64,000 nt of DNA from Cupriavidus basilensis (GCF_000832305.1 NZ_CP010537.1:62001-126000), one strand, 5' to 3'; positions 1 through 8,881 are shown, counted from the first letter of the stretch. Notes: generated by a model not told the origin, from the sequence alone. A program made the numbers and translations.

Positions 1-1
1 C

Positions 2-1195
2 GGTTCGGCCACCGCCGTCGTGCTGCTCGGTGCAGGCCTTGCCTGTGCCGGGCAGGTCCGGGCAGACGAAGGCACGGGGCTCGAGGCGCTCAACACGCTA
101 GATGCGACCGACGCCGCGAGCTCTACGGCACCGCCTGCCATGCAGGCGGAATCCCCCAATCCTTACCTGGCTGCCGCACTCAGCAGCATGGCCGGCTGGA
201 CCCCGGCCCCGCACGAACCCAGCACGCAGGCGCTGGATGATCAGCCTTTGGCCGACCAACCGCCGGCGGATCGTCAGGCGGACCCACTGGCCGATCTGCT
301 GGCAAGCAAAGACGCCATTCTCAAGGCCACACCCGACACCACTTCCGTCGCCCCCGCCGTCGAAAATCCGCGTCTGCTCGTACAAGGCGACAGCGCTGCC
401 GAGTGGAAGCCGGTTGCGCAAGAGCGCTTGCAAGATCTTCGCGGCGGCTTTGCCGTGGCTGCCAAAACGGCCCCAGCAGCGATGGGGGATGTAGTCTCGC
501 CAAGGCCGGCCGCCGCCCGGGCGCAAGCCGATGCGCCGCCCGTGCATGCCGCGCGCAGCACCATGGCGAGCTGGAAGCCGGTCGCGCAGGAGCGCCTGGA
601 TGACTTGCGCGGCGGCTTCGACGTGGGCGCGGGCCTGCAAGTTTCGTTCGGTATCGAACGCGCGGTGATCATCAACGGTGCCCTGGTGGTGGCAACCAGC
701 CTTACTATTCCAGACGTGAGCCGCATCACGGCTGACCAGGCAAGCCGGCTGGCCGCGGCGCTCGGTGTGGCCACCGGCGCAGTGGCAGCGGCCAACGCGG
801 CCGTGAACAACGCGCTGGCCTCCAACCCCGTTACAGCGGCCAACGGCAGTAGCGGTACCGGTGCCAGCAGTAGCAGCACCAGCACCGGCACCAGCGCGGC
901 CGGCACGCCTGGCTCGTCGGTGACCACCCTGCCCGCTTCCGCGATAGCGGCGGCTGGCGCGGCCGTGACGAGCAACGGCTTGCTGAACCTGATACAGAAC
1001 GGCCCTGGAAACAGCGTCGCCGCCAGCGCGCTGGGCGGCTCACCGGCGACGGTGATCCAGAACTCGCTGAACAACCAGACGATCCAGAGCCTGGTGACCA
1101 TCAATGCGGGGGTGAACACCTTGCAAGCATTCCGCTCCGAGATGGCCGGCCAGGCATTGAGCAACGCATTACTGAATTCCGCTAGCCGAAGGTAG
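2..1195 (+). CDS. Secreted protein with two LxDLRGGF motifs (Fap-system-like), 5' partial
   Basis: The frame is open to the left edge, so the start lies outside the window; 397 codons are visible. The first residues form the end of a signal peptide (AVVLLGAGLACAGQVRA, then DEG). An Ala/Pro/Asp-rich linker follows, then two copies of the 16-residue motif WKPVAQERLxDLRGGF (bases 404-451 and 572-619). The second copy runs into VGAGLQVSFGIERAVIINGALV. A Ser/Thr/Gly/Ala-rich stretch follows, and an Asn/Gln-rich tail (VIQNSLNNQTIQSLVTINAG). The next gene looks like an amyloid-export barrel, so I infer a FapA/FapE-type component of a functional amyloid system. LRGG resembles the double-glycine sites cut by C39 peptidases, the family of FapD. 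Exact family and role remain unproven. Confidence 0.55.
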   Translation, partial: GSATAVVLLGAGLACAGQVRADEGTGLEALNTLDATDAASSTAPPAMQAESPNPYLAAALSSMAGWTPAPHEPSTQALDDQPLADQPPADRQADPLADLLASKDAILKATPDTTSVAPAVENPRLLVQGDSAAEWKPVAQERLQDLRGGFAVAAKTAPAAMGDVVSPRPAAARAQADAPPVHAARSTMASWKPVAQERLDDLRGGFDVGAGLQVSFGIERAVIINGALVVATSLTIPDVSRITADQASRLAAALGVATGAVAAANAAVNNALASNPVTAANGSSGTGASSSSTSTGTSAAGTPGSSVTTLPASAIAAAGAAVTSNGLLNLIQNGPGNSVAASALGGSPATVIQNSLNNQTIQSLVTINAGVNTLQAFRSEMAGQALSNALLNSASRR

Positions 1196-1332
1196 GCAAT
1201 AGACGAGATGAACGGCAGCGGCTGGCAGTGGGTTGAGTAGTAGATAGCAATTGCGACAAGAGGGGCAGTATGCGTTAAGCAGGTTGCGGACTCCTGCACG
1301 AAGCAGTCCGTCGTCCGGGGGAGGAAGGCGAA

Positions 1333-2745
1333 ATGAAAAAAGGGTCGCTGCGCGGCATCCGGCAGGCTGGGTGCTCGACTTTGCTTTTGCTTGGCGGAAT
1401 GGCGCAAGGCCAGACCCCGCCCGATGATGGACCCACCGCTGCAAGGCTGGATGCCCTGAAGCGGGAGGTCACCGAGCAGGCTGCCGTCCTGGAGGCGATG
1501 AAGCGGTCGATGGCGGAGCAGGAGGCCACCATCCGCGAATTGCGCAGCGTGCTGGGCAACGACGTGCTAGCCAGAAAGCGCGGTGGCCAGCGCGCGCCGG
1601 GCACTGGCGTGACACCTGGCGACACGGCAACCAATGCTGCGGCAGCGGCCGCCGGCTCGGCCGGCACGCAACAGCTGCCCAACACCAGCAACGTGCCGCA
1701 AGTCGGCGTGGCGCAAGCCAGCGACGGGCAGGTGATGGCGCAAGCCGGTGACGAGCAACCAGTGGGCAAGCCGCCTGAAGCCAACACCGCGCCGCCGACG
1801 ATCGCGCCGATCTTCGACCAGCCCGGTGTGCTCACACCCGCGGGCAAGATCGTGGTCGAGCCGAGCTTCCAGTACGGGTATTCGTCCAACAACCGCGTGG
1901 CGCTGGTCGGCTACACGATCATTCCCGCTATCCTGATCGGTCTGGTCGACGTGCGCGAGGTCAAGACCTCGACCTACATCGAGGCAGTTGCCTTCCGCTA
2001 CGGCCTCACCAAGCGCCTGGAGATAGAAGCCAAGGTGCCCTACGTGCAGACCTCCGGCTCCACGGTAAGCCGCGAGATTTTCACCGGCACCGCCGTCGAC
2101 AACGTCTTCAATGCGAGCGGCAAGGGCCTGGGCGATGTGGAAGCCACCGTGCGCTACCAGATCAACTATGGCAACGAGAAGATGCCGTATTTCATCGGCT
2201 GGCTGCGCTACAAGTCCAATACCGGCAAGAGCCCGTTCGACGTGGTCACCGATTGCGTGACGCGCTGCGTGGGCAATACCACCGGCACTGGCCTGCCGCT
2301 CGGGCTGCCCACCGGCACCGGCTTCCAGGCGGTGCAGCCCGGCATTACGTGGCTGCTGCCGACCGATCCGGCGGTGTTCTTCGGCACCCTCAGCTACCTG
2401 CACAATTTCTCGCGGGACAACGTCAGCCGCACCGTGCTCAACGGGGAGAAGGAGAACCTGGGCAAGATCGCCCCGGGCGATATCCTCGGATTCAACTTCG
2501 GCATGGGCCTGTCGCTCAACGAGCATGCGTCGTTCAGTATCGGCTACGACCAGAGCATCATCTGGCCGACCAAGCAAAACGGCCAGACCGTGCCGGGCTC
2601 GGTGCGCATTACGCAGGGCACCTTGCTGGTGGGCTATTCATACCGCTTCAACAGCCGCTACACGCTGAACCTGTCGGTAGGCGCCGGGCTGACGCGGGAC
2701 ACCCCTGACCTGCAGGTCACGCTGCGCCTGCCAATCACTTTCTGA
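1333..2745 (+). CDS. FapF-like outer-membrane beta-barrel exporter with N-terminal coiled coil
   Basis: 470 aa. A strong Shine-Dalgarno (GGGAGGAAGG) precedes the ATG. There is a signal peptide (about 1-27), a heptad-rich helix (about 35-70, LDALKREV...LEAMKRSM...IRELRSVL), and a low-complexity Ala/Gly/Gln linker to about 155. The remainder is an amphipathic beta-barrel beginning GVLTPAGKIVVEPSFQYGYS and ending in the outer-membrane signature VTLRLPITF with terminal Phe. This domain order is that of FapF, the trimeric barrel with a coiled-coil plug that secretes Fap amyloid subunits in Pseudomonas; the barrel also resembles the phenol-degradation MetA-type family. It lies 137 bp after the motif-bearing secreted protein on the same strand, probably one operon whose earlier genes are off-window. 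A generic transporter annotation is the alternative. Confidence 0.65.
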   Translation: MKKGSLRGIRQAGCSTLLLLGGMAQGQTPPDDGPTAARLDALKREVTEQAAVLEAMKRSMAEQEATIRELRSVLGNDVLARKRGGQRAPGTGVTPGDTATNAAAAAAGSAGTQQLPNTSNVPQVGVAQASDGQVMAQAGDEQPVGKPPEANTAPPTIAPIFDQPGVLTPAGKIVVEPSFQYGYSSNNRVALVGYTIIPAILIGLVDVREVKTSTYIEAVAFRYGLTKRLEIEAKVPYVQTSGSTVSREIFTGTAVDNVFNASGKGLGDVEATVRYQINYGNEKMPYFIGWLRYKSNTGKSPFDVVTDCVTRCVGNTTGTGLPLGLPTGTGFQAVQPGITWLLPTDPAVFFGTLSYLHNFSRDNVSRTVLNGEKENLGKIAPGDILGFNFGMGLSLNEHASFSIGYDQSIIWPTKQNGQTVPGSVRITQGTLLVGYSYRFNSRYTLNLSVGAGLTRDTPDLQVTLRLPITF

Positions 2746-2994
2746 GGACCGTTCGCGCGTGAAAAATCGCTGTCGGAATCGCAAGGTGATGCTGGGATCG
2801 CATGTCGATTTCATCGCCTTGCGCTTACTTCCCGACTGGCGTACAAATGAGAAAACCCGTCCCCAGGGCGGATACGGATGCTCCTCCACCTCCACCATCT
2901 GGCTTGGCATGGCTGCGTGAAGGCGGCTCCGCATGCACACCGCTGCCGGGATAGTCCGAAACGGCCTGACGTGGCCTGAAGCGAGGAGAGAGTC

Positions 2995-3507
2995 ATGCGC
3001 AAACGTATCTTCTGGTTGTTGCCCGATCTTGCGAGTGCTCGCCGCACCATGGACGACCTGCTGCTGGCTCGCATCGAGAACAGCCACATCCACTTTGTCG
3101 CGCGCGATGGCGCCGATATGAGCGGCTTGCATGAGGCCAACCTGTTCCAGACTTCCGATATCGTCCATGCCGCCGAGATGGGGCTGATGGTGGGCGGCGG
3201 CATCGGCATCGTGGCGGGTGCGCTGGTCGCGATGTTCCCGATCGTCAGCGAGACTCCGCAATGGGGCCTGGTTGGCGTGCTGGCGGTGCTGGGCGCGGTG
3301 TTCGGCGCCTGGGCTTCCAGCATGATCGGCTGCTCCGCGCCCAACAGCCGGCACAAGGCTTTCGAAAAAGACATCGAGGAAGGCAAGATCCTGCTGATGG
3401 TGGACGTGCCGCGTGGCCGCATCGAGGAAATCGAAGCGCTGCTGCAATCGGCCCATCCGGAAGCCCGCTTCGCCGGGCTGGATCCCGCCGTTCCCGCCTT
3501 TCCCTGA
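2995..3507 (+). CDS. DUF1269-like small membrane protein
   Basis: 170 aa, function unknown. The N-terminal half is soluble (MRKRIFWLLPDLASARRTMDDLLLARI). It is followed by a Gly-rich double membrane segment (about 62-112: GLMVGGGIGIVAGALVAMFPIV and GLVGVLAVLGAVFGAWASSMIGC) and a charged C-terminal part (KAFEKDIEEGKILLMVDVPRGRIEEIEALL) that resembles a regulatory fold. This matches the DUF1269/TM1266-like proteins common in Burkholderiales. It starts at an ATG with a GAGGAGAG ribosome site. It stands alone, 249 bp after the barrel gene; nothing nearby suggests a partner. Confidence 0.7.
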   Translation: MRKRIFWLLPDLASARRTMDDLLLARIENSHIHFVARDGADMSGLHEANLFQTSDIVHAAEMGLMVGGGIGIVAGALVAMFPIVSETPQWGLVGVLAVLGAVFGAWASSMIGCSAPNSRHKAFEKDIEEGKILLMVDVPRGRIEEIEALLQSAHPEARFAGLDPAVPAFP

Positions 3508-3565
3508 GTTCTCCCTTGCGCTTGCCCTCATCCTGATGGGCAGGACGGTCCCGTTGTCACACCGA

Positions 3566-3592
3566 GGCTTGGCGGCCTGAGGGCCGCCAGCC
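3566..3592 (+). terminator. GC-rich hairpin after the small membrane protein gene
   Basis: GGCT-T-GGCGGCC pairs with GGCCGCC-AGCC around a TGAG loop, an 11-bp stem with one bulged T. No clear U-tract follows, so termination is likely but not certain. Confidence 0.4.
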
Positions 3593-3755
3593 CCCGGCGG
3601 GTACGCGCCCGATATTTCCCCAGCGAGCCCTCCCGCGCCGCTTTTGCAACAGCGATTTGCCGAATCGCCTTGCTTTGAGGTAATTTGCTTGTCGCGCGCC
3701 TATCCGTGGCGCGCATGACAAAGCAAAAGATTCGTAAGCGAACGAGGGGTCGGAG

Positions 3756-4892
3756 ATGAAGACAACATGGATGGCGTGCGGCCTGCTGGCCGCCACGCTG
3801 GGTGGGCTTGCGCCGTTGGCACAGGCCGAGCAAGGGGTCACCAGGACCACCATCAGGATCGGGCAATCGGCCGGGGTGACCGGGCCGGTGGCGGGCTCGG
3901 TCAAGGAGCAGATCGCCGGGGCGCAGGTCTACCTGAAAACGGTCAACGCCAACGGCGGTGTAGGGGGGCGGCGCATCGAGCTGGTGACGTACGACGACGG
4001 TTTCGACGCCAAGCGCACGCCCGACAATGTGCGCAAGCTGATCCAGGAAGACAAGGTGTTCGCGCTCTTCATGGTACGCGGCACGCCGCAGAACGAAAGC
4101 ATCCTGCCCATTGTCAACACAGAGAAGGTGCCGCTGGTGGCGCCGCTGACCGGCGCCATCACCTTGCATCGCCCGGTCAGCCGCTACGTGTTCAACGTAC
4201 GCGCCAAGTACCAGGACGAGGTGGCCCGCGCGATCAACCATCTTGCCACCTCGGGCATGACCCGCATCGCCATCTTCTACGCCAGCGACGGCTTTGGCCA
4301 GGACGTGTTCGAAGGCTTCAGCACCGCGCTGCAGGCGCGCGGCGTGCAGCCGGCGGCCAGTGCCTCGTTTGCGCGCCCGATGGGCGATATCCAGGCCGGT
4401 GTCGCCGCCATCAACAAGGCCAAGCCGCAAGCGGTGCTGGTCATCGGCTCCGGCTCCGAGGCGGCGCGCCTGATCAAGGAACTGCGCCGCGGCGGCAGCC
4501 AGGCGCAGTTCGTCACGCTGTCCAACAACGCTGCCGATTCCTTTATCAAGGAGCTCGGCGAGGATGCGCGCGGCCTGATCATCACGCAGGTGGTGCCAGG
4601 CACCAATTCCAGCCAGATGAGCATTGCCAGCGAATACCGCAGCCTGGCGCGGCAGCAAGGCGTGGACCCGAGCAATGCCGGGATGGAGGGCTTCATGTCG
4701 GCCAAGGTGCTGGTTGAGGGCTTGCGCCGTGCCGGGCCGGACCTGACGCGCGAGCGGCTGGTCGGCGCGCTGGAGAGCCTGCGCGACTATGACCTCGGCG
4801 GCATCCTGATCAGCTACAGCCCGACGCGGCACACGGGATCGTCGTTTGTCGAAATGTCGATCGTGTCGTCCACCGGCAAGCTGATCCGCTAG
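3756..4892 (+). CDS. Periplasmic Leu/Ile/Val-type ABC substrate-binding protein
   Basis: 378 aa. Signal peptide (about 1-24, ending LAQAEQG), then a type-I periplasmic binding fold: TIRIGQSAGVTGPVAGSVKEQIAGAQVYL, the ELVTYDDGFDAKRTPDNVRKLI helix, and SDGFGQDVFEGF in the second lobe. This is the branched-chain amino-acid binding family (Peripla_BP_6), which in betaproteobacteria also binds aromatic or other organic acids. No permease or ATPase genes adjoin it, so it is an orphan receptor that either borrows a distant transporter or acts as a sensor. The start is the ATG after CGAGGGGTCGGAG. Confidence 0.85.
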   Translation: MKTTWMACGLLAATLGGLAPLAQAEQGVTRTTIRIGQSAGVTGPVAGSVKEQIAGAQVYLKTVNANGGVGGRRIELVTYDDGFDAKRTPDNVRKLIQEDKVFALFMVRGTPQNESILPIVNTEKVPLVAPLTGAITLHRPVSRYVFNVRAKYQDEVARAINHLATSGMTRIAIFYASDGFGQDVFEGFSTALQARGVQPAASASFARPMGDIQAGVAAINKAKPQAVLVIGSGSEAARLIKELRRGGSQAQFVTLSNNAADSFIKELGEDARGLIITQVVPGTNSSQMSIASEYRSLARQQGVDPSNAGMEGFMSAKVLVEGLRRAGPDLTRERLVGALESLRDYDLGGILISYSPTRHTGSSFVEMSIVSSTGKLIR

Positions 4893-4923
4893 TTTGTGAT
4901 TCAGGACACTGGGCCCGCTGCGG

Positions 4924-4929
4924 TATAGT
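4924..4929 (+). promoter_or_regulatory. -10 element (TATAGT) placing transcription start at the ATG
   Basis: TATAGT ends 6 nt before the ATG of the downstream dehydrogenase and there is no Shine-Dalgarno, so the mRNA would start at or within a base or two of the AUG (leaderless). No good -35 is visible. Confidence 0.4.
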
Positions 4930-4935
4930 CGCCGC

Positions 4936-5703
4936 ATGGCTACCTTACCTTTTTCCCTCGAAGGCCGCGTGGCGCTGGTCACCGGCGGCGCGCAAGGCTT
5001 GGGCCAGGCGATTGCCGCCGGGCTGGCGCAAGCCGGCGCGCACGTCATCGTCGCCGCGCGCAACGCCGAGCGCGTGCATGCCGCCGTTGCCGCGCTGGCC
5101 GCTGACGGCGGCCGCGCCGAGCCGCTGGTGCTCGACGTCACCGACGCGGCCGCGGTTGACGCCGCCTTTGCCCACATCGATGCCACGCATGGCCGCCTGG
5201 ATATCCTCGTCAACAACGCCGGCGCGCGCAACCGCAGCAATATGGCGCACCTGAACGCGGCGGACCTGCGCGAGATGCTGGAGACCAACCTGGTGGCGCC
5301 TTACGCCTTGTGCCGCCACGCGGCGCAGCTGATGCGGCGCGGGCGCTACGGGCGCATCGTCAATGTCAGCTCGATCGCGGGGCAGGTGGCGCGTGCCAAC
5401 GATGTGCTGTATCCCGCTACCAAGGGTGGGCTCGATGCGCTGACGCGCGCCATGGCAGCGGATCTCGGACGCGACGGGGTGACTGTGAATGCGGTTGCGC
5501 CCGGGTATTTTGCTACCGAGCCGAATCAGCCGATGGTGGATGATGCTGGCGTTGCCGAGTGGTTGCGGCAGAGGACTGCGCTTGGGAGGTGGGGGCAGCC
5601 GGAGGAGATTGCGGGGGCGGTGGTTTTTCTGGCTTCGGGGGCGGCTTCATATGTTACTGGGCATGTTTTGGCGGTGGATGGGGGGTATCTGGCGCATTTT
5701 TGA
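4936..5703 (+). CDS. Short-chain dehydrogenase/reductase (FabG-like)
   Basis: 255 aa classical SDR. It has the cofactor motif TGGAQGLGQ (about 14-22), NNAG (about 92-95), catalytic Ser in NVSSIAG, the active-site YPATK (Tyr/Lys), and the closing GGYLAHF. It catalyses NAD(P)-dependent oxidoreduction of an alcohol/ketone; overall pattern is close to gluconate 5-dehydrogenase or 3-oxoacyl-ACP reductase paralogs, but the substrate cannot be read from sequence. It follows the binding protein by 43 bp and may be leaderless. The last 45 codons have strikingly G/T-rich codon choice (GGG, GTG, TTT) unlike the rest of the gene. Confidence 0.85.
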   Translation: MATLPFSLEGRVALVTGGAQGLGQAIAAGLAQAGAHVIVAARNAERVHAAVAALAADGGRAEPLVLDVTDAAAVDAAFAHIDATHGRLDILVNNAGARNRSNMAHLNAADLREMLETNLVAPYALCRHAAQLMRRGRYGRIVNVSSIAGQVARANDVLYPATKGGLDALTRAMAADLGRDGVTVNAVAPGYFATEPNQPMVDDAGVAEWLRQRTALGRWGQPEEIAGAVVFLASGAASYVTGHVLAVDGGYLAHF

Positions 5704-5753
5704 TTTTTGATTTTGGGTTGAAACTGGAACTGCAACTGCAGCTGATTAACTTC

Positions 5754-5910
5754 AAAGTCAAAGGCAGTTTCACCACCCCTGCGGGGCGGCGACCTACTTT
5801 TTTGTCTTGCCAAAAAAGTAGGCAAAAAAGGCGCGCCGGATGGGGCGACTACCCCGAGGCGCCCCATACGGCCTGGTACACCTTGACGGCTCGCTTCGCA
5901 TCGCGCTGGG
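5754..5910 (+). repeat. Dispersed palindromic repeat, family A, copy 1
   Basis: Nearly identical to 39773-40030 over its length except for a 100-bp insertion present only in the other copy. Shared marks are a CACCCCTGCGGGG mini-hairpin, a perfect 12-bp stem with loop TCTTGC (5793-5822), a GGCGCGCCGGATGGGGCGAC block, and GGCGCCCCATACGG. It fills the gap between the dehydrogenase and the convergent LysR gene. Similar CTTTC...GAAAG hairpins are widespread in intergenic DNA of proteobacteria. Confidence 0.85.
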
Positions 5911-5938
5911 GTGATTGCCGCCTGGGGGCGGCAATCAC
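5911..5938. terminator. 12-bp perfect hairpin between convergent genes
   Basis: GTGATTGCCGCC pairs exactly with GGCGGCAATCAC around a 4-nt loop. It lies between the ends of two convergent genes, so it may serve as a bidirectional terminator; no U-tract is present. Confidence 0.45.
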
Positions 5939-6010
5939 GGCTACACCGGATCGCGGGGCTGGCGCCATGCTTGTGCTGGTTCTCGTCGGTGCGCAGGACC
6001 ATCTCGTCGA

Positions 6011-6904
6011 TTACGCCTTCCCCTTCTTGAAATGCGCCTGCAGCGCTTCAATCATCGCTGCCGCTGCTGTCGAATCTCCCCTCTCTCTCAAGCGCACCAG
6101 GCAGATGTCCCGCACCAGCGAAGGCAACTGCATTGGGCGGATTGCCAGGCTTTCTTGCTGGAACTGGAATAGCGCCAGGGCTGGCACCACGGTTACGCCA
6201 AGTCCGGCGGCTACCAGCGCGGCTACGGTGGCCAGGTGTTCCACTTCCATGACGCCGTTGAGCTTGAGTGGATGCAGCGCGGCATCCAGGTGCTGGCGCA
6301 CGCTGCTGGTGCGGGAGAGCTGGATAAAGGGCAGGCCTGCCAGCGCCTGGGGTGTCACGCGCCGCCGGCTGGCCAGGGGATGGCCGGCAGGGCAGACCAG
6401 GTGGAAGGTGTCTGTTACCAAGGGCTCGATGCGCAGGTCGCTGTCCTGCGCGGGGGCGGGCGCCAGCGCAAAATCCGCGCGTCCGCGCCTGACCAGGTCG
6501 ATGCAGCCGTCCGCCAGCAGGTCGAACAGTTCGATGGTGATGCCGGGGTAGCGCTGGTGGAAGGCGGCCAGGATCGGCGGCAGGTCGCCTGCCGCCAGCG
6601 AGGGCAGCGCGGCGATCGAGACGCGTCCTTTGCGGCGTTCGGCATGGTCGCGCAGTTCCGCGAAGGCGGTCTCGAAATCGGCCAGCAGCCGCGCCGCCAC
6701 GTCTTCGAAGCGCCGTCCTTCCACGCTAAGCTCCACGTGGCGCGTGGTGCGCTCGAACAGCCGCGTGCCAGCTTGCTCCTCCAGCGTCTGGATCAGCGCG
6801 CTGAAGGCGGATTGCGACAAGTGGCAGGCCTGCGCCGCGCGGGTGAAGTTGCGGTGCGTGACCAGGGCCACAAAGGCGCGCAGGTGTTTGACGGAGAGGT
6901 TCAT
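6011..6904 (-). CDS. LysR-family transcriptional regulator
   Basis: 297 aa from the ATG at 6904 (a TTG two codons earlier is also open). N-terminal winged helix-turn-helix (LRAFVALVTHRNFTRAAQACHLSQSAFSALIQTLEE), linker helix, then a periplasmic-binding-type effector domain (RVSIAALPSLAAGDLPPILAAF ... GLGVTVVPAL). It is divergent from the AtuA-like gene 161 bp away and probably controls it. The shared gap has a GATA-N13-TATC dyad at 6943-6963, suitable as a LysR site. The effector is unknown. Confidence 0.9.
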   Translation of the reverse strand: MNLSVKHLRAFVALVTHRNFTRAAQACHLSQSAFSALIQTLEEQAGTRLFERTTRHVELSVEGRRFEDVAARLLADFETAFAELRDHAERRKGRVSIAALPSLAAGDLPPILAAFHQRYPGITIELFDLLADGCIDLVRRGRADFALAPAPAQDSDLRIEPLVTDTFHLVCPAGHPLASRRRVTPQALAGLPFIQLSRTSSVRQHLDAALHPLKLNGVMEVEHLATVAALVAAGLGVTVVPALALFQFQQESLAIRPMQLPSLVRDICLVRLRERGDSTAAAAMIEALQAHFKKGKA

Positions 6905-6942
6905 TGGCAAGCGCCAGCGGCTTCGGTTTAATCTGGAAAGTC

Positions 6943-6995
6943 GATAGATTAATCCAAATTATCCGCTTTTTGGTTGACGGTGCCGCGTCTAGAAT
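6943..6995 (+). promoter_or_regulatory. LysR-type dyad plus weak sigma-70 promoter for the AtuA operon
   Basis: GATA at 6943 and TATC at 6960 form an inverted pair around GATTAATC. Downstream, TTTTTG (6967-6972) and TAGAAT (6990-6995) are 17 bp apart. A poor -35 with an activator site just upstream fits a LysR-activated promoter. Confidence 0.35.
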
Positions 6996-7065
6996 AGCCG
7001 CATCGGCCAGCATTCCCGCGCGCGGCCACCTCTAGTTCACCCGGTTCTCACCTGGCTTTCATCCT

Positions 7066-8427
7066 ATGACCGCCCCTTTGCTGATCGGCTCCGGCGCCGG
7101 CTTCTCCGGCGACCGCACCGACGCCGCCCTGCCCGTGGTGCGCACGCTGATCGCAGCGGGCGGGCCGGCCGTGCTGATGTTCGAGACGCTGGCCGAGCGC
7201 ACGCTGGCGCTGGCCCAGCTGGCGCGCCGCAACAATCCCGCCCACGGCTACGAGCCCCTGCTCGACGCCTTGCTCTCGCCGGTGCTGGGGTTGTGCCTGG
7301 CCAACGGCATTCCCATCGTCGGCAATTTCGGCGCGGCCAATCCCCATGCCGCAGCGCAGCGCGTGCGCGCGCTGGCGGCGGAGTTGGGCCTGGCACCGCC
7401 GCGGGTGGCGGTGGTGGAGGGCGACGATCTCTCGCACGATGCGGGCCGGGCGGTGCTGCGCAAGATTGTGGGCGCGGGCTTTCCGGAGGCACGCTTCGTT
7501 TGCGCCAACGCCTACATTGGCGCGCAGGGCATTGCCGATGCGCTGCGCGCCGGCGCGCAGGTCGTGGTGTGCGGCCGCGTGGCGGATCCCGCGCTGGCAG
7601 TGGGCCCGGCCATGGCGCATTTTGGCTGGTCGTGGCAGGACTGGGACCGGCTGGCGCGCGCCACCATGGCCGGGCATTTGCTGGAATGCGGGGCGCAGGT
7701 CACCGGCGGCTATTTCGCCGATCCCGGCATGAAGGACGTGCCGGATGTGCATGCCGTCGGCTATCCCATCGTGCGCCTGGATGAAGATGGCAATATCGAA
7801 GTAAGCAAGGCGGCGGATACGGGCGGCTGCGTGGACCTGCGCACGGTCAAGGAGCAGCTTCTCTACGAGGTGCACGATCCCGCCGCCTACCTGACGCCTG
7901 ACGTCATCGCCGACATCAGCGCGGCCACGGTCGAGCAGATCGGCCCGGACCGCGTGGCGGTGCGCAATGTGCGTGGCTTTGAGCGGCCCGAGCAGCTCAA
8001 GGCCAACCTGTTCTACGAAGGCGGCTGGATCGCGGAAGGCGAGATCTCCTACGCCGGCCCGAACGCGGCGGCGCGCGCGCGCCTGGCTGCGCAGATCGTG
8101 CGCAAGCGCATGGACCTGCTCGGCCATGCGGTGCCGATCCGCTTTGACCTGATCGGTGTGCTGAGCGTCTTTGCCGACGATGGCGGCCGCCTGCTGCAAC
8201 AAACACAACCCGGCGAGGCACAGGCGCAGGACGTACGCCTGCGCGCCGCGCTGGCGCATGAGGACAAGCCCGTGGCCGAAGCGCTGCTGCGTGAAGTCAA
8301 TGCGCTGTACACCTGCGGCCCCGCCGGCGGCGGCGGTGTGCGCACCGCGTTGCGCGCGCGGCTGAACGCCATGTCCTGCCTGGTGCCGCGCAGCGCCGTC
8401 ACCGCAAGCCACTCCCTGCTGCCATGA
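7066..8427 (+). CDS. AtuA-like protein (DUF1446 domain)
   Basis: 453 aa. It matches the acyclic-terpene-utilisation AtuA/DUF1446 family: Gly-rich opening (LLIGSGAGFSGDRTDAALPVV), IPIVGNFGAANPHAAAQRV, VVCGRVADPALAVGPAMAHFGW and GHLLECGAQVTGGYFAD. The family is needed for terpenoid catabolism in Pseudomonas (atu cluster), but biochemical activity is not established. No geranyl-CoA carboxylase or acyl-CoA enzymes are adjacent, so the substrate here is probably another branched or hydroxy acid. The stop overlaps the next start (ATGA), so the two are translationally coupled. Confidence 0.85.
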   Translation: MTAPLLIGSGAGFSGDRTDAALPVVRTLIAAGGPAVLMFETLAERTLALAQLARRNNPAHGYEPLLDALLSPVLGLCLANGIPIVGNFGAANPHAAAQRVRALAAELGLAPPRVAVVEGDDLSHDAGRAVLRKIVGAGFPEARFVCANAYIGAQGIADALRAGAQVVVCGRVADPALAVGPAMAHFGWSWQDWDRLARATMAGHLLECGAQVTGGYFADPGMKDVPDVHAVGYPIVRLDEDGNIEVSKAADTGGCVDLRTVKEQLLYEVHDPAAYLTPDVIADISAATVEQIGPDRVAVRNVRGFERPEQLKANLFYEGGWIAEGEISYAGPNAAARARLAAQIVRKRMDLLGHAVPIRFDLIGVLSVFADDGGRLLQQTQPGEAQAQDVRLRAALAHEDKPVAEALLREVNALYTCGPAGGGGVRTALRARLNAMSCLVPRSAVTASHSLLP

Positions 8428-8780
8428 ACGCAACCGCTACCCCTACCACCATCGCGCTCTACCAGCTCGCGCACGGACGCACGGGCGACAAGGGGGATCG
8501 CTCCAACATCAGCGTGATCGCCTACGACGCGCGCGACTTCGACCACCTTGTCGCGCATGTCACCGAGGACGCGGTGGCGGCGCTGTTCCGCTACCGCCAG
8601 CCGGCGGCGGTCAAGCGCTACCTGGTGTCCTCGCTGCAGGCGATGAACTTCGTCATCGACGGCGTGCTCGACGGCGGCGTGAACGATGCCCTCAACCTCG
8701 ATACGCACGGCAAGGCGCTGTCTTTCCTGCTGCTGCAACTGGAAATCCCTTTGCCCCCGCGGCTGGCCGGCGCTGGCTGA
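8424..8780 (+). CDS. AtuA-associated small domain protein
   Basis: 118 aa. It begins with a conserved block, LAHGRTGDKGDRSNISVIAYD, and ends in a hydrophobic strand (LSFLLLQLEIPLP). In other genomes this small domain is either fused to the C-terminus of AtuA or encoded next to it; here it is a separate gene overlapping by 4 bp. It probably forms a complex with the AtuA-like protein. Function is unknown. Confidence 0.8.
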   Translation: MNATATPTTIALYQLAHGRTGDKGDRSNISVIAYDARDFDHLVAHVTEDAVAALFRYRQPAAVKRYLVSSLQAMNFVIDGVLDGGVNDALNLDTHGKALSFLLLQLEIPLPPRLAGAG

Positions 8781-8857
8781 AGCACAACACAGAAGCACAA
8801 CACGGAAGCAGAACACCGAAGTAAAGCGACATACCAGAACGACAAACCAGAACGATT
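8780..8857 (+). repeat. Degenerate 13-bp tandem repeat (about 6 units) in a gene leader
   Basis: Consecutive units start AAGCACAACACAG, AAGCACAACACGG and AAGCAGAACACCG, then drift (TACCAGAACGACA, AACCAGAACGATT). The tract is G-poor and ends just before the GGAGACC ribosome site of the next gene. Confidence 0.7.
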
Positions 8858-8881
8858 CCAGATTCGAACAGGAGACCAAAG

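Noticed and set aside
5559..6551. 330-codon plus-strand frame across the family A repeat
   Set aside because: It begins inside the dehydrogenase gene in another frame, runs through the repeat and antisense to LysR; such repeats commonly create spurious proteins.
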